Shown here one piece after another: positions 43,050 through 52,474 of a stretch of 64,000 nt of DNA. Position numbers and translations under genes: made by a program. The notes beneath the pieces are model-generated. The model saw only the letters and a program-made list of their open reading frames with translations, searched no databases and was not told the origin of the DNA. This stretch comes from Nonomuraea glycinis (GTDB taxonomy: Bacteria; Actinomycetota; Actinomycetes; Streptosporangiales; Streptosporangiaceae), in assembly GCF_014646515.1 (NCBI RefSeq), contig NZ_BMNK01000001.1, positions 825,701 through 889,700 on the forward strand, written 5' to 3'. How positions within the stretch are numbered: position 1 is the first letter of the stretch; the number at the start of each line of letters is the position of its first letter.

Positions 43050-43475
43050 AGGGCCCACAGATGGATCTGAGGGGCGCCTCACACCCCTGCCCGTAAGCGG
43101 CACCCTTGAGCTCCTCTCCTTCGGGCTGGCGCCACTTGGACCAGGCCCGGCGCACCAGACCGTCCTTGCCGATCCACAGCCGCCAGTCGATTTTCCACTC
43201 GCCGTACTCGTCCTCTGTGCCCTCGCGCATTTCGGGTCTGACGTCCCGTAGTTGACGGAACGTCATCGACCCTTGATGAAGGGTCGTAGGGGAGCCGTCG
43301 TAAGTGCCCGAAGCTTTCCTGGTCGTGGTGGTCGCCAGCACAGCCGCGAACACGGCAGGGCGCCGCCGAACAGCTCAGTCAGGACGGCGTAGGCGCGTTC
43401 GACCCTGGCCGCGTCGGCTCGCGCGGCCAGGACCAGGACGTCGTCCATGGTGCGGCAACGGTACGACCATGGCAT
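43018..43475 (-). pseudogene. Frameshifted small gene of unknown function
   Basis: AAGGAGG (43486-43492) and ATG 43475 form a good start directly after the stop of the membrane-propeller gene. The first frame gives RADAARVERAYAVLTELFGG then fails near 43350. A second frame continues sensibly (KASGTYDGSPTTLHQGSMTF, EYGEWKIDWRLWIGKDGLVR). One indel near 43350 would join them into about 150 residues. The second part faintly recalls LppX/LprG-like lipoproteins, but I do not rely on that. Confidence 0.4.
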
Positions 43476-43493
43476 AGCGGGATTCCTCCTTCC

Positions 43494-45637
43494 CTAGTCC
43501 GCGCTGAGGCTCAGCGGGGTGGTGAGCATCAGGGCCCATTCACCGCGGAACAGCGAGCCGCCGTCGTCGATCCAAGCGATCGTCGGTTTGCCCTGACCGT
43601 TCATGGTCATGGCCAAGCCCTCGCCGGCGCCCCGCATCCTGGCCACCGCGGTGCTCACGCACCGACGTCCGATGCAGGTGGCGAGCATGAGCCGGGTCCC
43701 GTCCTGGTTCTGGTACGCGACCAGCGGCCGTGCTGCCCGGTCCAGGACCAGCGCCGGGGTCGAGCGGTACGGGCCTCCGGCGTCCAGTGTGATCGCGTCG
43801 GCCTGGGCGCAGTCGGGCGTGCGGCAGTCGAGTAGCTTGGTCGCGCGGTCGTTCATGTCGCGGTAGGCAATCATCGGGCGGCCGTCCGCCCGTACCACCA
43901 GGGCCAGGCCGGTCTCGCGGCCCAGCCGGTCGTTGACGCCGGGCGGGTAGGCAGGCACGGGTCGGGTCACGCGGGGCCGCAGGCAGGCCGCGTCAGCGCA
44001 GGAGATGACGTGGATCTGGCCGCTGGTGGTGTCGAACCGGGCAACGACGGGACGGTCGCCGGGCGCCATCGCAACGGCCAGGTTGTGCACATCGGGCAGG
44101 TACGCGCTCGCATCCAGGCGGGCAACGTGCCTCGTCTCCGGACGCGAACAGCTCACCTCCGCGCAGAAGATGACGGAGACGATGTCCTTGGTCGGACTGT
44201 CGTCACCGTTCACCCGCTCCTTGTCGGCGAAGGCGACGACCAGGCCGCCGCCCTTCCGTACGGCCAGCGCCACCCCGGTGTATCCCGACGGGTAGTACGC
44301 CCTCGCGATGTTCCGACTGCCGGGGGCGGGCACACACTTGTCCGCCTCACACGTCAGCAGCCTGAGTGCCTGATGTGACCAGGTGGTCAGCAAAAGTCGT
44401 CCGTCGGGCAGGAGTGCGCTGACCGCACCGGGAGCCGCGTCGGTGTTGGCGTTGGGTGGCTCTGCCCACGTGAAAGTCGTTTTCCGGCAGGAGATGTCGG
44501 GACAGGCCAGCAGGCTGGCATAGTCCTCGAAGCCGTCGATGACCATGGTCAGGCCCGTGCCGCGGCCGGGGTGCACGTCCCGTAGGTCGAAGGGGCGCAG
44601 CTCAGGGTCGTTGTCAGAGGAGTCGGAGCGCTCCGTCGGCTGCCACGACTCGGTCACGTTCGTTTCGGCGACCTCCAGCCAGCCGAACGGATTGACCAGT
44701 ACGACTCCGCTGAACAGCAGTCCGGGCAGCAGCGCCGCCGGCAGCAGGCTGGGCCTGACCGGGCGCGGCGGCGGGCCGTCGGGCAGGCCGTGCGCCAGGT
44801 CCGAGTCGTGGACCTCGGTGCGCCAGGCCATGCAGTGGAGGAACTGGCGCGCGACCACGGCGGCCTGGAAGGGCGTTATGGCCAGCGCCAGCACGGTTGC
44901 GACAAGGCCCCATCCGAGGGTCGCGAGCGGGCCGGGGAGCAGGCCAAGTCCTGACTCGAGAGCCCACGCCGCAGCGCAGGGGACAAGCACGACCCCAAAG
45001 GCGAGCGTCAACGCGGTCGGCAGGAAACTCAGCCGGGTCAGGCGATAGGCGCGGCGGATCGAACCCAGTCCCGAGCAGCCGTGCAGCAGGATGCCGGGCA
45101 CGGCCAGCAGGCCCGGCATCGCCGCGTACGCGGCCACCACCAGCACCGCGTTGGCCAGCCACCGCTGATCAGTCGGCATCAGCACGCCGGCCCCCGCGGC
45201 CGCGGCCGCCCCGAACGCCAGCGCGCCCACCAGGAGCAGGACGAGCAGGGACGGAGTCGTCGCACCGTCGCCCGCAGCGCCTCGATGGGCGCCACGTGCC
45301 GGTCGACCAGGTGACCCGCAGCGATGATCACGGTCGCGGGGAACACCACGATCTCCCCGGCGAGCGCGACCGCCGCCAGCACGACCGTCCAGATCAGAAT
45401 CGGGGCATCGGACGTCCCGATCAGCTGGAACCGCTGATTCACCACCGCCGCCGAGCCGCCGGCCGCCACCGTCAGCGCCAGCAAGGACAACGCGGCGAGC
45501 GGCACATGCACCAGCACACCGGGCAGCGCGAGCCGCACCAGATGCCGCCCGGCGTCCAGATAACTCCGGAACGGCACGCCGTACTGGCGCAGCCGTTCGA
45601 CGTGTTCCATCGAGGTCACCGGCTCCAGTGAGGTCAC
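43494..45637 (-). pseudogene. Membrane protein with C-x4-C repeat propeller, frameshifted copy
   Basis: Starting at GTG 45637 or ATG 45610, the first frame encodes two or three membrane helices and breaks near 45250 after EALRATVRRL; the next frame continues at once with GALAFGAAAAAGAGVLM and runs 578 codons to 43494. The intact neighbour at 45769 is similar along the whole length, which shows that one base is missing here. The outside part has repeats with paired cysteines (LLACPDISC, LLTCEADKC, VISCADAAC, LLDCRTPDC) and GLALVVRADGRPMIAYRD-type strands. If the indel is a sequence error the gene is intact and about 714 residues long. Confidence 0.65.
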
Positions 45638-45768
45638 GTGCCGAACGGTGACAGGGCGTTTCGTCGGTTCGCTTCCTATTCGGCGGAAATGGTCTAGCCC
45701 GGCATCGGCTGAGGGATCGTCATCGACGTGCCCGGTCTGCGCGGCGGACGGGCGTGCGCTGTCGCGGG

Positions 45769-47961
45769 TCAGGGCAGATTGAGCGGCGTGGTCACGACCA
45801 GGTCCCAGTCGGCGTAGCCTGCGACGTCCATCCAGGCGATCATCGGTCGGCCGTTGCCGTCCAGCGCCATGGCCAGGCCATCACTACCGCCGCGCCGGAT
45901 CGTCGTGACCGGAGTGTGCGTGCAGCGTGTTTCGGCGCAGGCGGCGATGACGATCCGTTCGCGGTCGAGGTCCTGGTAGGCCACCAGCGCCCGCCCGTCC
46001 TGGTCCAGCACCATCGCCGGCCCCGCGTTGCGACCGGGCTCAGACACCGTGGCCGTGTCGGCCCGCGAGCATTCGCGGGTGCGGCAGTCGAGCAGCTTGA
46101 TCGCGCCGTCGATCACGTCCCGGTAGGCGATCAGCGGCCGGCCGTCGGGTCGGATCACCATGGCGGCGCCGGCTCGGCCGTGGCGGCCGTCGAAGTTGTA
46201 GGGCCGATCCTCCCGGACGGGCCGCCCGATGCGTGCCTGGGCACAGGCGGGATCGTCGCAGGAGATCACGGAGATCGAGCCGGTTTCGCGGTCGAATCGC
46301 AGCACAACGGGCCGGTCGTCGGAACCTGCGCCCGCGATGAGGCCGCTCCTGTTGTGCGCGTATCTATTGGCGGGAAGCTTGGCAATCTCCTTGGTGCGTG
46401 GACGGGGGCAGGCCGGATCATCGCAGGTGGTGATCGAAAGCCCTTCCTTGTCGATGTCACGCTTGCTGAAGGGGAGCTCGTGGAGCTGGGCGACCAGCAG
46501 ACCGCCGCCGGGCCGTGCCGCCAGGGCGACCGCCCTGTCCTGGCTGGTCCGCGTCACCTCCGTGATCGGCTTGCCGCCCGGGGCCGGTACGCAGCCCGTC
46601 GCGTCGCACATCAGCAGCCCGAGCCGGGCACGCCATTTCTCGTGCTCCCGTATCAGCCCGTCGTTGTCCACGCCCTTCCGCGCCCACGTCGACACGACCA
46701 GACGGCCGTCCGCCAGCCGGGCGCTCGCCGCTGTGTACCCGCCGGCAACGCCGACCGGCTCGGCCCAGGTGAACCGGATTCGAGTGCAGCTGCTGTCCTC
46801 ACAGGTCAGCAGCTTCGCCTCGGCGGAGTCGTCCATGAGCATGACCATGCGCCTGTCCTGCCCCGCATACAGGGCTTGCAGATCCGACGGATCGAGCTCC
46901 GGCTCCGGACGCCCATCCTCCTCAGGCACCTCGGAATCCGGATCGCGTGACCAGCTCGCCGTGACGGCCGTCTCGGAGACCTCCAGCCAGCCCAGCGGGT
47001 TGATCAGCACCGTGCCGCCGTACAGCAGGCCGGGCAGGAGCAGCACCGCGAGCACCGGCACGCGCCTGGCCGGGTCTGGCGTGCCCGACGGCAGACCCTC
47101 GACGATCTCCTTGAATTCGGCGATCGTCCCCTTGATGACCACGCGGTGCAGGAACAGGCGGGCGATCACGGCCGCCTGGAACGGCACGGCGACCAGCGCC
47201 AGCACGCAGCCGGCCACGACCGGCACGATGGGCAACCCAGACACCGCCCAGTTCACCGCCCGCGCGGCCAGCGCGGGGAAGAGCACGACGCCGAAGGCCA
47301 GCGTGAGCGGCGTCGCCCAGGAGGCGCCGGCCGTCAGCCGGTACGCGCGAGCGAAGGCACCCCTCGCGGACCTGCCCTCCAGGACCACAGGCGCCACGGC
47401 CAGCAGGCACGGCATCGCAGACAGGGCCAGGACCGCCATCACGGCGTAAGTCGTGACCTGCGCCCCGGTCCACACGAGAATGCCGAGCCCGGCCACCAGA
47501 GCCACCGTGAACGCCACCACGCCGACCAGGACGAGCACTGCCATCGTGGGCCAGCGCCGGGTCGCGGCCCGCATCGCGCCGGAGATGGAGACGCTCTTGC
47601 CGGCCAGCCGCCCGGTGGCGAGCAGCACCGTCGCGGGCAGCGCCACGGCCTGTCCGGCCACCGAGACGACCAGCACCGCCGCCGACCACATCAGTAAGGA
47701 CGTATCGGGCGCGCCGATCAGCTCGAAGTCGCCGTTGACCACCGCCACCGACCCGTCCACGAGCAAAACCAGGGCCGATGCCGCGAGCAGGCCGATCGGC
47801 AGGAAGACCAGCAGGGCGGGCGCCAGCAGCCCGATCAAGTTCCGCGCCGCGAACACGTAGGCCAGCCAGACCACGCCGTCCCGCCGCACCCTGGCCCGGG
47901 CGTGCGTGTGACGATCGTCGACAACGCCTCTTTCGCGGCTCTCACCGGTCACCCGGTTCAT
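45769..47961 (-). CDS. Membrane protein with an extracellular six-repeat C-x4-C propeller
   Basis: ATG 47961 gives 730 residues; an upstream ATG at 48120 with GGAGG is also in frame. Six helices (to about residue 300) include LLAPALLVFLPIGLLAASA and the end GLLYGGTVLINPLGWLEVSE. The remaining 420 residues form six repeats, each with AYRD/AYQD-like strands and a cysteine pair: LLTCEDSSC, LLMCDATGC, ITTCDDPAC, VISCDDPAC, LLDCRTREC, IAACAETRC. This suggests a six-bladed beta-propeller with one disulfide per blade, outside the cell. A diverged, frameshifted copy follows downstream. Function is unknown; adhesion or sensing is possible. Confidence 0.75.
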   Translation of the reverse strand: MNRVTGESRERGVVDDRHTHARARVRRDGVVWLAYVFAARNLIGLLAPALLVFLPIGLLAASALVLLVDGSVAVVNGDFELIGAPDTSLLMWSAAVLVVSVAGQAVALPATVLLATGRLAGKSVSISGAMRAATRRWPTMAVLVLVGVVAFTVALVAGLGILVWTGAQVTTYAVMAVLALSAMPCLLAVAPVVLEGRSARGAFARAYRLTAGASWATPLTLAFGVVLFPALAARAVNWAVSGLPIVPVVAGCVLALVAVPFQAAVIARLFLHRVVIKGTIAEFKEIVEGLPSGTPDPARRVPVLAVLLLPGLLYGGTVLINPLGWLEVSETAVTASWSRDPDSEVPEEDGRPEPELDPSDLQALYAGQDRRMVMLMDDSAEAKLLTCEDSSCTRIRFTWAEPVGVAGGYTAASARLADGRLVVSTWARKGVDNDGLIREHEKWRARLGLLMCDATGCVPAPGGKPITEVTRTSQDRAVALAARPGGGLLVAQLHELPFSKRDIDKEGLSITTCDDPACPRPRTKEIAKLPANRYAHNRSGLIAGAGSDDRPVVLRFDRETGSISVISCDDPACAQARIGRPVREDRPYNFDGRHGRAGAAMVIRPDGRPLIAYRDVIDGAIKLLDCRTRECSRADTATVSEPGRNAGPAMVLDQDGRALVAYQDLDRERIVIAACAETRCTHTPVTTIRRGGSDGLAMALDGNGRPMIAWMDVAGYADWDLVVTTPLNLP

Positions 47962-48235
47962 CGTCTGTCCTGTTGCCGAAGGTGAAGCCGGTCTTGGGCG
48001 GGCTCCGTGAGGATTCGCGTCGTTCCCGAAGCGTACGAGCAGGATCAGCATCTGCACCCAGAGACAGGCCCGCGCCAGCCGGGCCCTCGGCTTGGTGAAC
48101 GGTTGATCAGACCCGGACATGGCGGCCTCCAGCGGGACCAGGGGTAGCCACGAGCCTAGATTCCGCACCGATCGTGAACGGGGCCGAAGACCCCCTTGGC
48201 ATCGGATCGAACCCGGCCCTCGACGCGTTCCGTAG

Positions 48236-48421
48236 GTCACCGCCATCGCCACCGGCCTCCCTGTGGACTTGACCTTCGCCACCGAGGGCGAGTTGGCCAC
48301 CACCTTGATGCGCGAGGCCCTCACCGACGGCGTCGGCTTCGACCCCGCAGGCCGGCCCGCTACTCGGCCCCGCCTGATCGCCGCAGCCGGGTTGCGCTGG
48401 CCGGTGGAGAAAAGGTCTTGA
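48236..48421 (+). pseudogene. IS701-family transposase fragment
   Basis: Sixty-one codons ending in TGA read VTAIATGLPVDLTFATEGEL then ATTLMREALTDGVGF, the central region of IS701-type transposases, followed after a deletion by GLRWPVE, a piece near the C-terminus. Conserved catalytic parts between are missing. It is on the same strand as the fragment at 38581. Confidence 0.65.
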
Positions 48422-48448
48422 GTTCGAAAGAAAGGTGCACCTGCTGCT

Positions 48449-49735
48449 TCACCGAAGTTGATCATCATTGCTGGATGCGGGAGGCCGGCTGGGGAGGGCC
48501 GGGAAGTCACGCATGCTGCGCATTGAAGTGGCGAGCAGGAGCAGCGGGGTGACGGCGAAGAAGGTGGCCAACACCCACATCGCGGCGCCGATCCCGAAGG
48601 CTGTCGCCAGGACGGAGGCGGTGGCTGCGCCGAGCGGCACGCTGCCGGAGATGACGAACCGGGAAACCGCCGTGACCCGGCCCAGGAGGTGCGCCGGTAT
48701 GTAGTTCACGCGGAAGGTAGCGGTGACGGTGCCCGACATCGTGGCGCCGAGCATGACCACGAACGATCCCACCGTGAACGGCACCAGTTGCCAGCCAGGG
48801 CCGCCGACCGGCAGCAGCAGCATGAACGGCGCGGTCGCGACATTGACCCCCACGTAGGTGCGCGCGCTGCCGAAGCGGGCGACGGCCCGGGACGCGAGCA
48901 CGGCGCCCAGCAGGCCGCCCAGGCCGGCGAGGCTGATCAGGACGCCCACAGTTCCCGGCGCGATACCTTCGGCGCGCACCAGGAAGACGATGCGCAGCGA
49001 GAACACGCCGAGCATCCCGAGGTTGATCATCGCCGCCACGATGAGCATAGGCAGCATGAACTCGCCGTACTTGAAGTACCCCAGGCCCTCGCTGAGCTGC
49101 CGGAGCATGCCGGGCCGCGCCCCCGCCGCCGCCCTCGGCTCGGGCGTGGTCCGCAATCCGAGCAGGCAGGCGGCCGAGACGATGAAGGTGGCCGCGTCGA
49201 TGAGGAGGCCGCCGACCGCTCCAGCCACCTCGGTGAGCAGACCGCCGAGGCCCGGGCCGGCGATCTCGGCGGCCGAGGCGCTGGCCTGGAGCTTGGCGTT
49301 GCCCTCCATCCGGTCATCCGGGGTCAGTAGGTGCGGCAAGTAGGCGTTGAATGCCAGGGTGAAGAACATGCTGGACGTGCCGGCGATCAGCACCGCGGCC
49401 AGCAGCATGGGCACGGTCAGCACACCGGTCCACGCGGCGACCGGGATAGCGGTCAGGACCGCGGCGGACACCAGGTTGGCGGACACGAGGATGCGGCGGC
49501 GCGGCCGGCGGTCAACCCAGGTACCGGCCGGGAGGCCGATCAGGAACCAGGGCAGCCAGCCGGCTGCGGTCAGCAGGGCCACCGTGCCGGTGCTGGCATG
49601 CAGGACGGTTATCGCCAAGAACGGGACGGCCACCGTGGTGATCGCCGAACCTGACCCACTGACCGACTCCCCAGCCCACAGCAGGCCGAAGTTCCGGGTG
49701 CGGAGCAGGCCGCCCGGCCGCCTTTTCTCAGCCAC
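48449..49735 (-). CDS. MFS transporter (EntS/MFS_3 type)
   Basis: The protein has about 428 residues from GTG 49735; GTG 49774 is an alternative. Twelve helices, the MFS loop-2 motif GLPAGTWVDRRPRRR, TSSMFFTLAFNAYLPHLLTP and GPGLGGLLTEVAGAVGGLLI are those of the drug/siderophore exporter group. The first 100 codons and the 5' region are duplicated at 40681-41087. The exported compound is unknown. Confidence 0.9.
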   Translation of the reverse strand: MAEKRRPGGLLRTRNFGLLWAGESVSGSGSAITTVAVPFLAITVLHASTGTVALLTAAGWLPWFLIGLPAGTWVDRRPRRRILVSANLVSAAVLTAIPVAAWTGVLTVPMLLAAVLIAGTSSMFFTLAFNAYLPHLLTPDDRMEGNAKLQASASAAEIAGPGLGGLLTEVAGAVGGLLIDAATFIVSAACLLGLRTTPEPRAAAGARPGMLRQLSEGLGYFKYGEFMLPMLIVAAMINLGMLGVFSLRIVFLVRAEGIAPGTVGVLISLAGLGGLLGAVLASRAVARFGSARTYVGVNVATAPFMLLLPVGGPGWQLVPFTVGSFVVMLGATMSGTVTATFRVNYIPAHLLGRVTAVSRFVISGSVPLGAATASVLATAFGIGAAMWVLATFFAVTPLLLLATSMRSMRDFPALPSRPPASSNDDQLR

Positions 49736-49848
49736 GGTGATGTGCGGCGGAACTCCTATCCCGCGATCACCCACAGAACTCACGGTATCGCCACAGCCGG
49801 GAGCGGCAGCGGCATTTAACGGAGCGGTGCGACCGGGCGAGGTGGTGG
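49442..49848. repeat. Source copy of the 407-bp direct duplication
   Basis: About 98% identical to 40681-41087, offset 8761 bp, same orientation. It covers the MFS start and upstream DNA up to GTGGTGG. Homologous recombination between the copies would delete 8.76 kb with the hydrolase and both propeller genes. Confidence 0.85.
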
Positions 49849-50018
49849 TGCCGCGCTCTCTCGTCAGGTGTGGTTTCAGAATGAGCAGGCGTACCCGCGG
49901 CCGGTACAGCAGCCGCCATTCGCTGGTGCTGTGACCGGAAATGATCACCGGTTGGGTGACAGGTTTCAGGCTGCGGAAGCCAGCGCACTCTCAGGGCGCC
50001 TCATGTCTGTAACGGCGG

Positions 50019-50813
50019 CTATCGGCTGGCTCTGATGGAGAACATCAGCGGGATGCGCGGCTGTCCTTCCGGCACCTGGTAGCGCCCGTTGCGGGACTCC
50101 AGGGTTGCGAAGCGTTTGAAGAGCGTGTGGTCGTGCTCGTGCAGGAAGTCGATGCGCAGCCCGGCGGCGGCCAGTGCGGAGATCACGTCGCCCAGGGTGT
50201 GCTGGAACTGGACGGAGGTGGTGTTCGTCAGTCTCTCCGAGCCGGTGTAGGTGTAGGGCTCGTCGTAGACGTGTGGTTCGCCGTCGAAGTAGTCGGAGGT
50301 GACGGTCGATCCGGTGGCTTCGTCCAGCATGTCGGTGACGGGGTGGAACTCCGACAGGTACAGGAACCCGCCCGGCTTCAGCAGGGCGGCCACCACCTCG
50401 GCCCAGCGCCACAGGTCGGGCAGCCAGACGAGTGCGCCGATGCCGGTGTAGACGATGTCGTAGGTGTCTTTCAGGGCGGCGGGCGCGTCGTAGACGTCCG
50501 CGGCGACGAAGCGCGCCTGCAGGCCGCATTCCTGCGCCAGCGCGGTGGCGGTCTCGATGGCCTTCTCCGACAGATCGAGGCCGCTGACCCGTGCGCCCCG
50601 CCTGGCCCAGGCGAGGGTGTCGAGCCCGAAGTGGCACTGCAGGTGAACCAGCGACTTGCCGCTGACGTCGCCGACCTCGTCGATCTCGAAGTCCCGCAGC
50701 GGGTCCGCGCCCGCTTTGAAGCCGGCAACGTCGTAGAAGTCGCTGGCCACATGGATGTCCACGCGGCCGTCCCAGTTGGCGCGATTGACGGTCAGGTAGT
50801 CGATCTCGCTCAT
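50019..50813 (-). CDS. Class I SAM-dependent methyltransferase
   Basis: The product has 264 residues: motif I as SLVHLQCHFGLDTLAWARRG, the acidic motif VSGLDLSEKAIETA, ARFVAADVYDAP, and the post-motif FLYLSEFHPVTDML. This matches a common actinobacterial methyltransferase group, substrate unknown. The gene stands alone beside the mobile-element region. Confidence 0.9.
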   Translation of the reverse strand: MSEIDYLTVNRANWDGRVDIHVASDFYDVAGFKAGADPLRDFEIDEVGDVSGKSLVHLQCHFGLDTLAWARRGARVSGLDLSEKAIETATALAQECGLQARFVAADVYDAPAALKDTYDIVYTGIGALVWLPDLWRWAEVVAALLKPGGFLYLSEFHPVTDMLDEATGSTVTSDYFDGEPHVYDEPYTYTGSERLTNTTSVQFQHTLGDVISALAAAGLRIDFLHEHDHTLFKRFATLESRNGRYQVPEGQPRIPLMFSIRASR

Positions 50814-51783
50814 GTCCGTCGAGCTTAGAGGCGCGCCCGATCATGACCAACGGGATATTCAGCGCGATGGCCGAACCCCGCGCCACCGCCGGTCCGGGCC
50901 CCCTCGTTGGGGGAGCAGGCATTGCGGTTCCTTTGCGTGACGGGCTGTCCCAACTCGTGCCTTGTGACAGGTATTTGGAAGAGGTGACAGGGGTCAGGCG
51001 GCCTGAGTGATCGGGCCACATCACCGTGACGCCACACCCGATCAGTTCCACCCGTTCCTTCCACTTCACCGGCCCCGACCATCAGGCCGCCCGTGAGCAG
51101 GCCCGGCGGCATTGTCGATGGGCTGCCGCGCGCGTCACCCGCCCCGAACACGTCGGCCCGGTACTGATCGACTTGGCCGGGACAGCCGCACCGGTCGTCA
51201 TCGAGCAGGCATGTACCGCCGGCCAGACTGCCACTGCGGGGTCGTTCGACGTCGAGCCAGCGGAGGCGCTGATGGAGCCGGGCGGCTATCTCGCGTGATC
51301 ACCGGCTTGTGCCATGCCGAGAACGGAGTCGTCGACCCGGCGCCGGGGATCATCGCGCGGACACGGCAGGTAGGTCTGGTCTATCGGCAGCACATCATCG
51401 CCTGGCGGACTCCGGCCCGTGGTAAGCGGATCGACCCGTCATCTCGCCCTCCCCTCGCGACGCGAACCCGAGCCTGACCGCCAAGGCGCACTACTGCGAG
51501 CCGTGGCTGCGCACCCGCGAGGCCTTCACCCTGTCACCGGGCCGCGACGTCGCCCGCCAGTTGAGCCGGCGGGTCCGCCGCATGCTCGGCTACAGCATCC
51601 ACCCATCGGACACAGGCCTGGCGGACGGCATGCACCCCAGCGCCTGTTCTCCTGACCGCCGGCGAGGCACACCACGGCAGGGCCACCGCATGATCTTCAG
51701 ATCCGTCACACCCGAATGATCACAGCGGTGGCCGTTGCACCCGCCGACCGTTGATCGACGATATCCGAAGCACGTTCGCCGGA
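50814..51783. other. About 970 bp without a confident gene
   Basis: On the + strand 51026-51298 is an open frame of 90 codons (LIDLAGTAAPVVIEQACTAG) and 51479-51610 reads REAFTLSPGRDVARQLSRRV, both without start signals and unassigned. They may be gene debris at the edge of the AICE remnant. Confidence 0.4.
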
Positions 51784-52230
51784 TCACTGCCAGTGATAGA
51801 CCTCTTTTCCACTCGAGTCTGATGAGCACTCGGCTTTCCAGATGAGCGTGGTGCCCACCAGCGCACACCAATGCGACTCGAAAACGTGCCGCTGCAGCGT
51901 ATGGTTGTACCCGTTGTGCAGGGTGATCTGATCGGCACTTTCCCCGAAGGCGACATTTACATGGAGCCAGACCCGGTGGCGGTCGGTGATCTGCACCGTG
52001 AGATCGTGCTTGGTGGCAACGAGTGCATCTCCGGTGCAGCTCTCTCGATAATCCCGATTCGCCTCGTCATAGCTCTCCGCCTTCAGGCAGATTTTGACGG
52101 TGGCACCCATTTGTTGACTCACTTGGATGTGGTAGTCGCGGTAGTTATTCGCCGATGCGGGAGGCGCGGCCATCCCCATGGCCACTAATGTCATTGCTCC
52201 CGCCAGAGCGACTCTGATCGCCTTTCTCAC
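51784..52230 (-). CDS. Small secreted protein of unknown function
   Basis: The product has 148 residues from GTG 52230. A signal peptide (RVALAGAMTLVAMGMAAPPA then SANN) is followed by a beta-rich mature part of about 120 residues with four cysteines (VKICLKAE, RESCTGD, SHWCALVG, KAECSSD), probably two disulfides. I do not recognise a family. Its lower GC and isolation beside mobile debris suggest transfer. Confidence 0.7.
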   Translation of the reverse strand: MRKAIRVALAGAMTLVAMGMAAPPASANNYRDYHIQVSQQMGATVKICLKAESYDEANRDYRESCTGDALVATKHDLTVQITDRHRVWLHVNVAFGESADQITLHNGYNHTLQRHVFESHWCALVGTTLIWKAECSSDSSGKEVYHWQ

Positions 52231-52474
52231 CCCGATGTCCTCTCTACGCGTGTCTTCGCCGCCCCATATCGCTTCCAGGTGAAACGATGTGGTCCACAGA
52301 GAGTCGGAAGGCGCCCCCGAGTAGAACGGTGCCCACGGGATTCCCTTTCCCCCGTCCCCATATTCGCGACAAAGGGCAAGCTATCACTGCGCAACTTCCC
52401 TTGACCAGAAGTCATTCTGGTAATTAGAAATACCTATCGGGAACAACGACTTGTGACCGTCGGACTACACCACG

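Noticed and set aside
45754..46950. 398-codon open frame on the + strand
   Set aside because: Antisense to the propeller gene, whose repeats and Cys pairs are consistent.
51026..51298. 90-codon + strand frame
   Set aside because: No ribosome site and no recognised family; kept only as possible debris.
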